The notes: generated from the letters alone by a model not told the origin. 64,000 nucleotides of DNA from Brachybacterium sp036311905 (GCF_036311905.1 NZ_JAZDCH010000005.1:92822-156821); one strand, 5' to 3'; numbered from the stretch's first letter, positions 17,582 through 26,117 are shown. Numbers and translations are program-made.

Positions 17582-18583
17582 ATGGCTCATCCCCACACCC
17601 TGTTCACCGGCCAGTGGGCCGATCTCACCCTCGACGAGGTCGCGGAGCTCGCGGCCGGCTGGGGTTACGACGGCCTCGAGATCGCCGTCGCCGGCGAGCA
17701 CCTCGACGCGAGCCGCTGGGACGACGCGGACTACATCGCCGAGCGGCTCGGGATCCTCGAGAAGCACGGACTGAAGGTCTGGGCCATCTCCAACCATCTC
17801 AAGGGCCAGGCGATCTGCGACGACCCCATCGACTTCCGCCACCAGGCGATCGTCGGTCCGGCGGTGTGGGGCGACGGCGACCCGGAGGGCGTGCGGCAGC
17901 GGGCCGCCGAGGACATGAAGAACACCGCCCGCCTCGCGCAGAAGCTCGGTGTCGACACCGTCATCGGCTTCACCGGCTCGAAGATCTGGAAGTACGTGGC
18001 GATGTTCCCGCCCGTCGGCCAGGACGTGATCGACGAGGGCTACCAGGACTTCGCCGACCGCTGGAACCCGATCCTCGACGTCTTCGAGGAGTGCGGGGTG
18101 CGCTTCGCCCACGAGGTCCACCCCTCCGAGATCGCGTACGACTACTGGACCACCCAGCGGACCCTCGAGGCGATCGGCCACCGCGAGTCCTTCGGCCTGA
18201 ACTGGGACCCCTCCCACTTCATGTGGCAGGAGATCGACCCGGTCTCCTTCATCACCGACTTCGCGGACCGCATCTACCACGTGGACTGCAAGGACATCCG
18301 GGTGCGCATGACCGGCCGCAACACCCGCCTCGGCTCCCACCTGCCCTGGGGCGATCCGCGGCGCGGCTGGGACTTCGTCTCCTTCGGCCGTGGGGACGTG
18401 CCGTGGGACGCCGCCTTCCGGGCGCTGCGCTCGATCGGCTACGAGGGCCCGATCTCGGTGGAGTGGGAGGACGCCGGCATGGACCGGTTGCACGGCGCCG
18501 AGGAGGCGCTCGCGTTCCTGCGGTCCCTGGACTACCCGGCCTCCGAGCTGTCCTTCGACGCTGCGTTCAGCAGCGAGGGCTGA
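17582..18583 (+). CDS. Sugar phosphate isomerase/epimerase (TIM barrel)
   Basis: 333 residues, preceded by AAGGAG. Xylose-isomerase-like TIM barrel with likely metal ligands in AHEVHPSEIAYD (Glu/His), LNWDPSHFMWQ (Asp/His) and YHVDCKD, and VEWEDAGMDR near the end with the final Glu. It is longer than the first isomerase and belongs to a subgroup often found beside Gfo/Idh/MocA dehydrogenases. It forms a cluster with the three genes upstream. Confidence 0.9.
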   Translation: MAHPHTLFTGQWADLTLDEVAELAAGWGYDGLEIAVAGEHLDASRWDDADYIAERLGILEKHGLKVWAISNHLKGQAICDDPIDFRHQAIVGPAVWGDGDPEGVRQRAAEDMKNTARLAQKLGVDTVIGFTGSKIWKYVAMFPPVGQDVIDEGYQDFADRWNPILDVFEECGVRFAHEVHPSEIAYDYWTTQRTLEAIGHRESFGLNWDPSHFMWQEIDPVSFITDFADRIYHVDCKDIRVRMTGRNTRLGSHLPWGDPRRGWDFVSFGRGDVPWDAAFRALRSIGYEGPISVEWEDAGMDRLHGAEEALAFLRSLDYPASELSFDAAFSSEG

Positions 18584-18587
18584 GCGC

Positions 18588-19217
18588 ATGTCCCCGACGC
18601 ATCTCGACGAGCGGGAGGCCCTCGCCGCCTCCTTCCTCGCGCTCGGTCCCGCGGCCCCGACGATCCTGCCCGGCTGGGACGCACGTGAGCTGATGGTGCA
18701 CCTGCTGCTCCGGGAGCGGCACAGTGCCCTGGTGCCGGGCCTGCGGATGCCGGGGCCCTACGGGGCGCGGGCCCGCGCCGTCGAGGGCGAACTGCGGGCC
18801 GCGGACTGGGAGACGCTCGTCGAGCGCCTGCGGGAGGGACCCGGCCGCCTCTCGCCGCTCGGCGCGGTCGACCGTCTCAGCGGCCTCGCCGAGCAGCTGA
18901 TCCATCACGAGGACCTGCGTCGGGCGCAGGACGGCTGGGAGCCGCGCGGTCCCGACGCGGTCTCCCAGGAGGACGCCTGGCGGGCGGTGCGGCTGATGGC
19001 GCCCCTGACCCTGCGGGTCCCGGTGCGGGTGCTGCTGGTCTCGCCGCTCGGTGGGGCCCGGGTCGGCTCCCGCACGGCCGACGCGAGCGTGCGGGTCCAC
19101 GGCGAGCCGGTGGACCTGCTGCTCTGGGCGACGGGGCGGGAACGGGTCGCGCGGGTGCGGGTGCACGGCGACGACGCGGGCCGACAGGCGCTCGCCGCAG
19201 GAGGCCGCGGCCTCTGA
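18588..19217 (+). CDS. TIGR03085-type metal-binding protein (maleylpyruvate isomerase/DinB-like fold)
   Basis: 209 residues starting four bases after the previous stop. The four-helix DinB-like fold is suggested by ILPGWDARELMVHLLLRER near the N-terminus and AEQLIHHEDLRRAQ at mid-protein, with His residues placed for a divalent metal site. The family includes mycothiol-dependent enzymes; this actinobacterial subgroup has no assigned reaction. Position suggests co-transcription with the sugar cluster, but a functional tie is not shown. Confidence 0.75.
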   Translation: MSPTHLDEREALAASFLALGPAAPTILPGWDARELMVHLLLRERHSALVPGLRMPGPYGARARAVEGELRAADWETLVERLREGPGRLSPLGAVDRLSGLAEQLIHHEDLRRAQDGWEPRGPDAVSQEDAWRAVRLMAPLTLRVPVRVLLVSPLGGARVGSRTADASVRVHGEPVDLLLWATGRERVARVRVHGDDAGRQALAAGGRGL

Positions 19218-19272
19218 CGCGCGACCTCGGGGGCCGCGGTGTCTGACGCGCGACCTCGGGGCTGCGGCGTCT
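19203..19272. repeat. Short direct duplication at a gene end
   Basis: TCTGACGCGCGACCTCGGG occurs at about 19213 and again about 29 bases later, each copy flanked by a G/C-rich GGCCGCGG-like stretch. The first copy contains the TGA stop of the upstream gene. It looks like a small tandem duplication in the 3' region, with no obvious function. Confidence 0.6.
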
Positions 19273-19298
19273 GCCACGAGGCCCCCGGCGCGCTCTGC

Positions 19299-20318
19299 TC
19301 AGCCGCGCTCGAACAGGAACAGCCGCGGGTGGTGGCCCTTCTGGAAGAAGCGGTGCTCGCGGATCGGCCGCCAGCCGAAGCGGTCCCCGTCGAGCACCGC
19401 GTGCATGCGGGTGATCTCGTGGGTGAGGATGCCGAGACGGGCCTCCGGGGCGGCGAGCTCCGCGGCGCGGCGCAGCAGGTCGGCGAGCAGCTGCTGGTTG
19501 CTCTCGTGCTCCCCGTGGAGGGTGCCCCACGGCGGGTTCGTCACGATCCGGGTGAAGCCCGGCTCGATCTTCGCCGTGAGCACGTCACCGACCTGCCAGT
19601 CGATCCGACCGCGGCGGCGCGCCGCCCGCTGATGTCGTTCGGCGGCCTCGATCGCCGCCGGGTCCAGGTCGGTGCCGTGCGAGCGCGCGGGAGCGACCTC
19701 GTGCAGCTGCTCGACCAGGAAAGTGCCGGATCCGCAGGTCATGTCCAGCAGCGAGTCCTCCTCGCCGATCTCCAGCAGGTCGAGGACGGTCGCGGCGATC
19801 GTTGCGTTGACGGCGCCGGGATAGTTGATCACCCGCCAGGCCCGCGTGGAGAGCGGTCGCGGCGTGGTGCGCAGCAGCACCTGCCAGGTGCCCGCCTCCC
19901 GTCCGCGACGCACCCGCACGACGAGGTCGCCGTCGGCCGCCGGCGCGACGCCGGCGAGTTCCGCGATCGCCTCGGCGACCCGGAGCATCTCGGGGGTGTC
20001 GGAGCCCGCGGCCTCGAGGCGGAGCCCCGTGAAGCGCTGGCGCGGCCGCTGCCGGGCCAGGTCCTCGAGGAGGGTGCCGAGCCGCTGCTGCACCGAGGTC
20101 TCGAGCAGCTCGCGCGGTCTCCGCGCAGGCACGGTGAGGGCGGTGGAGGCGGAGACCGCGCGCCGCAGGGACCGCACCGCGTCGAGATCATCCGTCTCGA
20201 GGGCGAGCTCGGTGGGGGTCACGATCCGGGCGGGTCCGAGACGGGAGGCCTCGACCAGGGCGGCGTCGGCGCAGCCCTGCAGGACCTCGAGCACGAGCTG
20301 ATGGACGGCGGTCGGCAC
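19299..20318 (-). CDS. Class I SAM-dependent nucleic-acid methyltransferase (RlmL/Trm14-like)
   Basis: 339 residues from a GTG with AAGGAGG nine bases upstream. The C-terminal half has the SAM-binding motif LLDMTCGSGTFLVE, an acidic strand end (GTDLDPAAIE) and the catalytic NPPW motif (IVTNPPWGTL), typical of enzymes that methylate exocyclic amino groups of guanine or adenine in RNA. The N-terminal half (residues 1-150) resembles a degenerate THUMP-like RNA-binding domain. The most likely substrate is rRNA or tRNA. It is divergent from the parA-like gene. Confidence 0.83.
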   Translation of the reverse strand: MPTAVHQLVLEVLQGCADAALVEASRLGPARIVTPTELALETDDLDAVRSLRRAVSASTALTVPARRPRELLETSVQQRLGTLLEDLARQRPRQRFTGLRLEAAGSDTPEMLRVAEAIAELAGVAPAADGDLVVRVRRGREAGTWQVLLRTTPRPLSTRAWRVINYPGAVNATIAATVLDLLEIGEEDSLLDMTCGSGTFLVEQLHEVAPARSHGTDLDPAAIEAAERHQRAARRRGRIDWQVGDVLTAKIEPGFTRIVTNPPWGTLHGEHESNQQLLADLLRRAAELAAPEARLGILTHEITRMHAVLDGDRFGWRPIREHRFFQKGHHPRLFLFERG

Positions 20319-20413
20319 GGAGGGACCCTCCTTCGGTGGGCGGCGGCGTGATCTGTGCAGGCTACCGGCTGTGAATGCGCGACTGTGCAGGTGCGTGTCG
20401 GTAGACTCGCGGG

Positions 20414-21205
20414 GTGTTCATCGTGAGTGTGTGTTCCCTGAAGGGCGGCGTCGGCAAGACGTCGGTGACCCTGGGCCTGGCCTCGGCCGCCCTCCATCAG
20501 GAGGTGAACACCCTCGTCATCGATCTCGACCCGCAGGGCGACTCGACGCTCGGCCTGCTGGGCGAGCCGGCGAGCACCCTCGACATCGCGGAGGTCCTCA
20601 CCTCACCGCGCACCGAGACGATCGACCGGTCGATCATCGATGCACCCTGGTCGAAGGACGCCGCCTCGCACCTCGACATCATCCCCGGCTCGAGCCGCTC
20701 GGCGGTGCTCGACGCCCCCGCCCCCGGCCCCCGGGAGGTGCGGCGCCTGCGCGACGCCCTCGACAAGCGCACCCACCAGTACGACCTGGTGCTGATCGAC
20801 TGCCCGCCGTCCCTGAACGGCCTCACCCAGATGGCCCTCGCCGCGTCGGACCGCGCACTCGTGGTCGCCGAGCCGGGCTTCTTCGCGGTCACCGCCGCGG
20901 ATCGCGCGCTCAAGCTCGCCGCCGAGATGCGCGAGGAGGGCATCGCGCCGCGACTGCATCCGCTGGGTCTGGTCGTGAACCGGTATCGTCCGCGCTCAGT
21001 CGAGCACCAGTACCGTCTCGCCGAGCTGCGGGACCTGTTCGGCGATGCCGTGCTGGAGCCGGTGATCGAGGAGCGCGTCGGCCTGCAGCAGGCCCAGGGC
21101 GGCGCCGTGCCGCTGCACACGTACGAGGGGGCCTCCGGCAAGCGGCTCACCGAGGACTTCGACGCCCTGCTGAAGACGGTCCTGGACTCGCGCCAGCACT
21201 CCTGA
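20414..21205 (+). CDS. ParA-family ATPase (orphan)
   Basis: 263 residues. Deviant Walker A SLKGGVGKTSVTLGLASA (residues 8-25) with the ParA signature Lys, Walker A' VIDLDPQGDSTLGL and Walker B LVLIDCPPSLNGL. A TAGACT box ends eight bases before the GTG, so the message is probably leaderless. No parB or parS-like site lies beside it; orphan ParA/MinD-like ATPases often position cargo other than the chromosome. It is distinct from the larger ParA at 58518-59459. Confidence 0.87.
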   Translation: MFIVSVCSLKGGVGKTSVTLGLASAALHQEVNTLVIDLDPQGDSTLGLLGEPASTLDIAEVLTSPRTETIDRSIIDAPWSKDAASHLDIIPGSSRSAVLDAPAPGPREVRRLRDALDKRTHQYDLVLIDCPPSLNGLTQMALAASDRALVVAEPGFFAVTAADRALKLAAEMREEGIAPRLHPLGLVVNRYRPRSVEHQYRLAELRDLFGDAVLEPVIEERVGLQQAQGGAVPLHTYEGASGKRLTEDFDALLKTVLDSRQHS

Positions 21206-21232
21206 GCGAGCCGGGCGCGAGCCCGAGCACGA

Positions 21233-21272
21233 GAGAACGACGGGTCCCCTTCCCCAGGGACCCGCCGTTCTC
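21233..21272. terminator. Bidirectional terminator between convergent parA-like and merR genes
   Basis: A 16-bp stem with one mismatch (GAGAACGACGGGTCCC against GGGACCCGCCGTTCTC) around an eight-base loop sits in the 95-base gap between convergent genes. Confidence 0.85.
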
Positions 21273-21300
21273 GGTTCGGGGCGGCGCGCAGGCCGCGAGA

Positions 21301-21885
21301 TCAGCCGGCGCGGCGGGAGCGGCGGCGGGCCGCCAGCTCGTCCTGCAGCGCGAGGGCGGCGTCGTCCGCCGGGTTGACCCCGGGGAGCACGGCGAGGTCG
21401 TTCTCGACCTCGCGCCACACGCGGCCGACGGCGATGCCGAACACGCCCTGGCCGCCCTGGACCAGGTCGAAGACGTCCTCGGCGGAGGTGCACTCGTAGA
21501 CGGAGGCGCCGTCGCTCATGAGGGTGATGCCCGCGAGGTCGTCGATGCCGCGCTCGCGCAGGGCCGAGACCGCAACGCGGATCTGCTGCAAGGAGACGCC
21601 GGTATCGAGGAGGCGCTTGACGACCTTGAGCACCAGGATGTCGCGGAAGCCGTAGAGGCGCTGGCTGCCGGAGCCGCTCGCCCCGCGCACGCTGGGCTCG
21701 ACGAGGCCGGTGCGCGCCCAGTAGTCCAGCTGGCGGTAGGTGATGCCGGCGGCCTTGCACGCGGCGGGGCCGCGGTAGCCGAGCTCCCCGGGCGTCTCGA
21801 CGACGTCGTCGAAGAGCACGCCCTGTGCGGGCTCGGCGGGCACGGTCGACTGCTCAGTGCGGTCATCGCCGTTCATGGCGTTCAC
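21301..21885 (-). CDS. MerR-family transcriptional regulator (second MerR of the garA cluster)
   Basis: 194 residues. The MerR DNA-binding region is at about residues 36-105: YRGPAACKAAGITYRQLDYW then LVEPSVRGASGSGSQRLYGF, with the wing. The C-terminal ~80 residues are a family-specific effector or dimer domain without metal-binding Cys. It corresponds to the M. tuberculosis Rv1830-type regulator that sits near garA and ftsR. Targets are unknown. It is followed by a strong terminator. Confidence 0.87.
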   Translation of the reverse strand: MNAMNGDDRTEQSTVPAEPAQGVLFDDVVETPGELGYRGPAACKAAGITYRQLDYWARTGLVEPSVRGASGSGSQRLYGFRDILVLKVVKRLLDTGVSLQQIRVAVSALRERGIDDLAGITLMSDGASVYECTSAEDVFDLVQGGQGVFGIAVGRVWREVENDLAVLPGVNPADDAALALQDELAARRRSRRAG

Positions 21886-22035
21886 AGCTACCTCCGGATC
21901 AGGCTCTCAGAGGGGGAAGGGTGAGAGCACGCTGACAGAGTATCCCCTCCCCTGCGCCCTGGGACGCCGGCACGCCGTGGGGTGGGGCACCTCAGATCAC
22001 GGAACGGTGACGATCCGCGGTCCGGCGCCCCGGCC

Positions 22036-22728
22036 TCAACCCTCCCGGACCTTGCGCCGCAGCATCGCACTGTGGAGGGAGATCATCGACTCGCCGAGGT
22101 CGCGGGCGAAGTCCTCGGCGCCACCACGGGCCGCGGGGTCGCCGGTGCGCGACCGGGGCCGCGCGACGGAGCCGATCATGTGCGCCTCGCGCTCGGCGGA
22201 GGTGCGCAGCATGACCAGGTGACGGGGGTGCAGTCCCACTTCGGCCAGATCGCGGGCGGAGGTGACGATCTCGAGCTCCGTGGAACCGTAGAACAGCGCA
22301 CCCTCGGCGAGGAATCCGTACTGCTCGAGCTCGATCAGGAAGTCGTCGTCGACCCCGGCGCGCGCCGCGAGACCGCGGCGATCCAGGCGCACGGCCTGCA
22401 CCGCGGCCGTCGGCCCCGGACGGGAGGCGATCGAGGTGACCTCGGAATCCACGCCATGCGAGAGGAGGTGCTCCTTGATGACCTTGAGCGGCCAGAAGCG
22501 GTCCCGCTGGGCGCGCAGGACGAACAACAGGCGGTCGACGTCCTCCGGGCGGTACTTGCGGTAGCCCGTGGAGGTGCGCTCCGGGGAGATCAGGCCCTCG
22601 GACTCGAGGTAGTGGAGCTTGGAGTGCGAGAGGTCCGGGAACTCGTCCCGGACGGCGTCCAGCACCTGGCCGATGCTGAGCCGCGCTGGCCCGGACGAGC
22701 CCGGCCTGCGCTTCGCGGAGGCCGGCAT
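22036..22728 (-). CDS. ftsR: FtsR-like MerR-family regulator
   Basis: 230 residues. MerR-type winged helix at residues 17-75 (LSIGQVLDAVRDEFPDLSHS, then GLISPERTSTGYRKY) followed by a long C-terminal domain. Position directly downstream of the FHA protein gene and the domain layout match Rv1828/FtsR, the conserved actinobacterial regulator that activates ftsZ in Corynebacterium glutamicum. It lies four bases after the FHA gene's stop, so the two are co-transcribed. Orthology is inferred from domain and synteny, not tested. Confidence 0.82.
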   Translation of the reverse strand: MPASAKRRPGSSGPARLSIGQVLDAVRDEFPDLSHSKLHYLESEGLISPERTSTGYRKYRPEDVDRLLFVLRAQRDRFWPLKVIKEHLLSHGVDSEVTSIASRPGPTAAVQAVRLDRRGLAARAGVDDDFLIELEQYGFLAEGALFYGSTELEIVTSARDLAEVGLHPRHLVMLRTSAEREAHMIGSVARPRSRTGDPAARGGAEDFARDLGESMISLHSAMLRRKVREG

Positions 22729-22732
22729 CCGC

Positions 22733-23176
22733 TCAGGCCGTCCCGGTGAAGGGGTGGTAGGTCAGGCGGTACTTGCCGATCTGCACGTCCTGCCCGGGGC
22801 TCAGGCGCAGCTCGTCGACGCGGTCCTTGCCCACGTAGGTGCCGTTGAGCGACCCGAGATCGCGCACGAGGAAGGCGTCGCCGTCGCGCACGAAGGCCGC
22901 GTGCTTGCGGGAGACCGTCACGTCGTCGAGGAAGATCTCGCAGTTCGGGTGGCGACCGGCGATGGTCGTGTCCGAGTCGAGCAGGAAGCGCGCTCCGAGG
23001 TTCGGGCCCTTGCGCACGATGAGCAGGGCGCTGCGCGGCGGCAGGTTCTCGATGGCGCGCCGGTCCTGCGAGGACAGGCCCGGCTCGACCTCCTCGAGGG
23101 GGTCGCTGGGCGAGATCGCGCTCAGCTTCGACGTGTGGTCGAGATTCTCGTCGTTCCACTCGGTGTTCCCGGACAC
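22733..23176 (-). CDS. garA: GarA/OdhI-like FHA-domain protein
   Basis: 147 residues from a GTG. The FHA domain fills residues ~50-145 with the phosphothreonine-binding pattern AGRHPNCEIFLDDVTVSRKH and GSLNGTYV. GarA/OdhI inhibits 2-oxoglutarate dehydrogenase unless phosphorylated on an N-terminal ETT motif by Ser/Thr kinases. Here the N-terminal tail reads DENLDHTSKLSA where ETTS would be expected, so the classical double-threonine site is degenerate; only one Thr remains. Start chosen because the frame upstream is Arg-rich and non-homologous, and GGAAGGGG precedes the GTG. Confidence 0.85.
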   Translation of the reverse strand: MSGNTEWNDENLDHTSKLSAISPSDPLEEVEPGLSSQDRRAIENLPPRSALLIVRKGPNLGARFLLDSDTTIAGRHPNCEIFLDDVTVSRKHAAFVRDGDAFLVRDLGSLNGTYVGKDRVDELRLSPGQDVQIGKYRLTYHPFTGTA

Positions 23177-23352
23177 CCCGCACCCCTTCCTGGACTGCTG
23201 TCCCCGACCTCTGACTCGGTCGCGGGCCGCGCCCCCGGGTCGGGGTCGCGCGCGGCGCTCCTGCTGGTGAACAGGAAACCGCCCGTCCCATCCTCGCACG
23301 TCCGCCCCCGCTCAGGGGACGATCGGGCCAGCCTGCGGCGAGGATTTGACGA

Positions 23353-24105
23353 TCACTTGACCACCTCGGAGTGCTCGGGGTCGGTCAGCTCGACGACCGC
23401 CTCGATGCGCACGTCGTCCTCGCTCGCGATCGCGAGGGTGCCACCGTCGGCCGCGACGGAGTCGGCGGAGCCTCCGGGGATCCGCAGGGCGGGGTCCATC
23501 ACGTCGGGGTCGCCGATCGCCCGCACCGTATAGGGCGGGCGGACGACCGTGCCGTCCACGAGCAGCGCACCGTCCTCGTCGCTGGTCACCGAGGTGGAGG
23601 CGACCACGCGCACGTCCCCGATCTGGAGCACCTCGGCACCGGCGTTGCGCAGCTCCTGGATCACGCCGAGCAGGGTGGAGGGACGCACTGTCCGGCCGGG
23701 ATCGGAGATCGACACGACGATGCCACGACCCTGGGCGGGGGCGGTGCCGGCGATGATCTCGAGTTGCTCGAGGCGGTCCTCCGCGGCGGCGCGGGCGACG
23801 GCGTCGTCCTCCTGCCCGCTGCGGAGGTCCTCGAGGGTGCGATCGAGTTCCGCGTTCTCGAGCTCCAGATCCGAGACGTGACGATCCGACTCGTCGAGCA
23901 GCCGCACCAGCTCCTGCTGCGAGGCGCCCTCGAGGGAGTCGTCGCCCTGGCGGACCTGGATCGCGATGGACACACCGAGGAGCAGGCAGAGCAGTCCGAC
24001 GATCACCTGGGACCGCGTCGCGCGCGGGCGGAGGGTCCGACGGAGGTTGGACCAGGCCCGGTCCTGGTCCTCGCGAGTCTCGGGGGTGCGGGTGCCGTCG
24101 CTCAT
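23353..24105 (-). CDS. DUF881 membrane-anchored protein
   Basis: 250 residues. A basic cytoplasmic N-terminus, one membrane segment at residues ~34-51 (VIVGLLCLLLGVSIAIQV), a coiled coil (about 65-115) and an extracytoplasmic DUF881 domain with IVVSISDPG and VRAIGDPD. Its ATG overlaps the stop of the sbp gene. In mycobacteria two DUF881 proteins flank sbp near garA; the function is unknown, possibly cell-envelope or division related. Confidence 0.85.
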   Translation of the reverse strand: MSDGTRTPETREDQDRAWSNLRRTLRPRATRSQVIVGLLCLLLGVSIAIQVRQGDDSLEGASQQELVRLLDESDRHVSDLELENAELDRTLEDLRSGQEDDAVARAAAEDRLEQLEIIAGTAPAQGRGIVVSISDPGRTVRPSTLLGVIQELRNAGAEVLQIGDVRVVASTSVTSDEDGALLVDGTVVRPPYTVRAIGDPDVMDPALRIPGGSADSVAADGGTLAIASEDDVRIEAVVELTDPEHSEVVK

Positions 24106-24434
24106 GACCGGAAGAGGCGGCGTCGGATCGCGGCCGCGTTGGAGAAGATCCGGATGCCGAGCACGACCGTCACGGCGGTGGACAGCTGCGGGCCGACCCC
24201 GAGCTGGTCGCCGAGGAACACGAGCAGGGCCGCGATCAGCACGTTGAACAGGAAGGAGGTGATGAAGACGTGCGCGTCGAAGGCCCCGTCCAGGCTCGCC
24301 CGGAGGCCGCCGGCGAGGGTGTCGAGGGCGGCGACCACGGCGATGGGCAGATACGGCTGCAGCGCAACGGGGACGTCGGGCTGCAGGACCAGCCCGAGGG
24401 CGATGCCCAGGGCGAGTCCGAGGACGGCGATCAT
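24102..24434 (-). CDS. sbp: Small basic membrane protein Sbp (DUF1290)
   Basis: 110 residues with three to four hydrophobic segments and a basic C-terminus (AAAIRRRLFRS). The core matches the small basic protein family DUF1290 seen next to DUF881 genes and, in firmicutes, next to ftsA. ATGA overlaps couple it to both neighbours. The biochemical role is unknown. Confidence 0.85.
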   Translation of the reverse strand: MIAVLGLALGIALGLVLQPDVPVALQPYLPIAVVAALDTLAGGLRASLDGAFDAHVFITSFLFNVLIAALLVFLGDQLGVGPQLSTAVTVVLGIRIFSNAAAIRRRLFRS

Positions 24435-25303
24435 GCGGGTTCCTCCGAGCTGGGGTCGTAGACGGTCGCCTCGCGCAGGGTGCCGGCGGGCCGGGCGGGA
24501 ACGGTGAGCTCCTCGCCGGCCTCCCAGGTCATCAGGAGGGCGTAGCGCTGGGTGACCTCGGTGAGATACGTGCCGGCCTCGCCGCTCTCGACGCCCTCAC
24601 GGAGGGCCTCGGGGTCGCCGAGGGCGGTGATCCGGTAGGGCGGGGACAGGGCGCGGAAGTCGACGAGGACCGCCGAGCCGGCGGTGCGGATCGCGGACGT
24701 GGCGGTGAGGCGCTGACCGTTGATCGAGATCGCCTCCGCACCGGAGGCCCAGAGACCGTTGACCGCGATCTGCAGGTCGCCGTCGGTCACGCGGTTGACG
24801 GTGCCCTCGGCGACGCCGGGGCTCGGCGGGAGCGGATCGGAGTCGTCGAGCTGCAGCACCACGCCGGACCCGGTGAGGGCGGTGCCGCCACTCGCGACCT
24901 CGACGCGGCCCACGGCCTCCGCGGCCCCGGGGGCGGTGTCGTCGAGGACCTCCTGCTGGGCACCGGCGACCTCGTCGCCCAGCTCGACCTGGCGAGCCTC
25001 GAGCTCGTCGGCCTCCGCCCACGAGTCCCGGACCTCCTGCTCGAGGAGGGCGCGGGGGCTGTCCTCCGCGCTCGCCCGGTCGCGGAGGTCCGCGGCGGCG
25101 ATCGCGACCGCGGCGCCGAGCACGACGGCGAGCAGCAGCGTGAGCAGCTTCGTCAGCCGCGAGTCGGGCGGCGGGGTCTCGGCGATCGGGTCCTCGCGGC
25201 GCAGCGCCTCGACGTCGTAGGGGTTCGCGGTGAGGGCGCGCAGGAGCGAGGTCGGCGAGTAGGGGGTCTCGCCGTGGGGGGTGCTGTGGTCCCGCTCGCG
25301 CAT
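24431..25303 (-). CDS. DUF881 membrane-anchored protein
   Basis: 290 residues. About 48 cytoplasmic residues, one membrane segment (LTKLLTLLLAVVLGAAVAIA), a coiled-coil stretch (about 75-120) and the DUF881 domain with GVVLQLDDSDP and YRITALGDPEAL. First gene of the DUF881-sbp-DUF881 unit; the FHA and MerR genes follow on the same strand after a 176-base gap. In many actinobacteria a phosphatidyltransferase gene precedes it; here msrA does. Confidence 0.85.
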   Translation of the reverse strand: MRERDHSTPHGETPYSPTSLLRALTANPYDVEALRREDPIAETPPPDSRLTKLLTLLLAVVLGAAVAIAAADLRDRASAEDSPRALLEQEVRDSWAEADELEARQVELGDEVAGAQQEVLDDTAPGAAEAVGRVEVASGGTALTGSGVVLQLDDSDPLPPSPGVAEGTVNRVTDGDLQIAVNGLWASGAEAISINGQRLTATSAIRTAGSAVLVDFRALSPPYRITALGDPEALREGVESGEAGTYLTEVTQRYALLMTWEAGEELTVPARPAGTLREATVYDPSSEEPA

Positions 25304-25338
25304 GCCGCCACCATACGGTGCGCGGGGTCCCGGAGGCG

Positions 25339-26034
25339 TCAGCCGAGCGAGCAGGCGACCCCGTTTAAGCCGTGGTTGCAGTAGCCGCCGGGGTTGCGGG
25401 CGAGGTACTGCTGATGCTCGGGCTCCGCGGTGTAGTACGCACCGTTCCCGGCCTCGGCGAGCGGGGCCAGCTCGGTCGTGATCGCGCCGCGGCCGGCGTC
25501 ATGGAGCGCCTGCTGGTAGCGGCGTGCGGAGTCGCGCACCACCTCGCCCTGGGCGGGCGAGGTCCAGTACACGGCGCTTCGGTACTCGGTGCCGACGTCA
25601 TTGCCCTGACGGTTCGCGGTGGTCGGGTCGTGCTGCTGCCAGAACTCGGCGAGCAGGGCGCGCAGGGTCGCGTCCCCGCCGCGGTAGATCACGCGCACCG
25701 CCTCGGCGTGCCCGGTGCGGGCGGAGAACACCTCCTCGTACGTGGGATGCGGGGTGTAGCCGCCTGCATAGCCCGCGGAGGTGGTGTGCACGCCCGGGAT
25801 CTGCCAGGCGATCCGCTCGATTCCCCAGAAGCAGCCGCCCGCGAGGATCAGCTCCTCGGCGTCCTCGGGCCAGGGCTCGGGGTCCTCGGGCGCGTCGGGG
25901 CCGAGCATGTCGGTGCCGAGCACGAGGTGCTCGCGCAGGAGCGGGTACGGGGAGGTCTCACGACCCGGGAGGGCGTCCTCCGGGGAGACCATCTCCTTCT
26001 TGTGGGCGTACAGGAGATCCATCATCTGCCACAT
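25339..26034 (-). CDS. msrA: Peptide-methionine (S)-S-oxide reductase
   Basis: 231 residues. The catalytic motif GGCFWG places the nucleophilic Cys at residue 68, with VHTTSAGYAGGYTPHPTYEE following. Two further Cys near the C-terminus (GYCNHGLNGVAC) are the resolving residues used with thioredoxin. It reduces methionine-S-sulfoxide in damaged proteins in the cytosol. ATG 26034 is preceded by TAGCGT at leaderless spacing and gives the usual N-terminal helix. No msrB is adjacent. Confidence 0.95.
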   Translation of the reverse strand: MWQMMDLLYAHKKEMVSPEDALPGRETSPYPLLREHLVLGTDMLGPDAPEDPEPWPEDAEELILAGGCFWGIERIAWQIPGVHTTSAGYAGGYTPHPTYEEVFSARTGHAEAVRVIYRGGDATLRALLAEFWQQHDPTTANRQGNDVGTEYRSAVYWTSPAQGEVVRDSARRYQQALHDAGRGAITTELAPLAEAGNGAYYTAEPEHQQYLARNPGGYCNHGLNGVACSLG

Positions 26035-26062
26035 GCTCCGAACGCTAGTCCTGTGCGGGGTC

Positions 26063-26104
26063 GGGAGCGAGAGAGGTGACGGTTCCGTCACCACCCTCGC
26101 TCCC
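26063..26104. terminator. Terminator after the dioxygenase-like gene
   Basis: A nested hairpin: GGGAGCGAG pairs with CTCGCTCCC and an inner GGTGACGG with CCGTCACC. It begins 14 bases after the stop at 26118 (minus strand) and ends 28 bases before the msrA start. Confidence 0.8.
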
Positions 26105-26117
26105 CGCCGCGCGCGGA

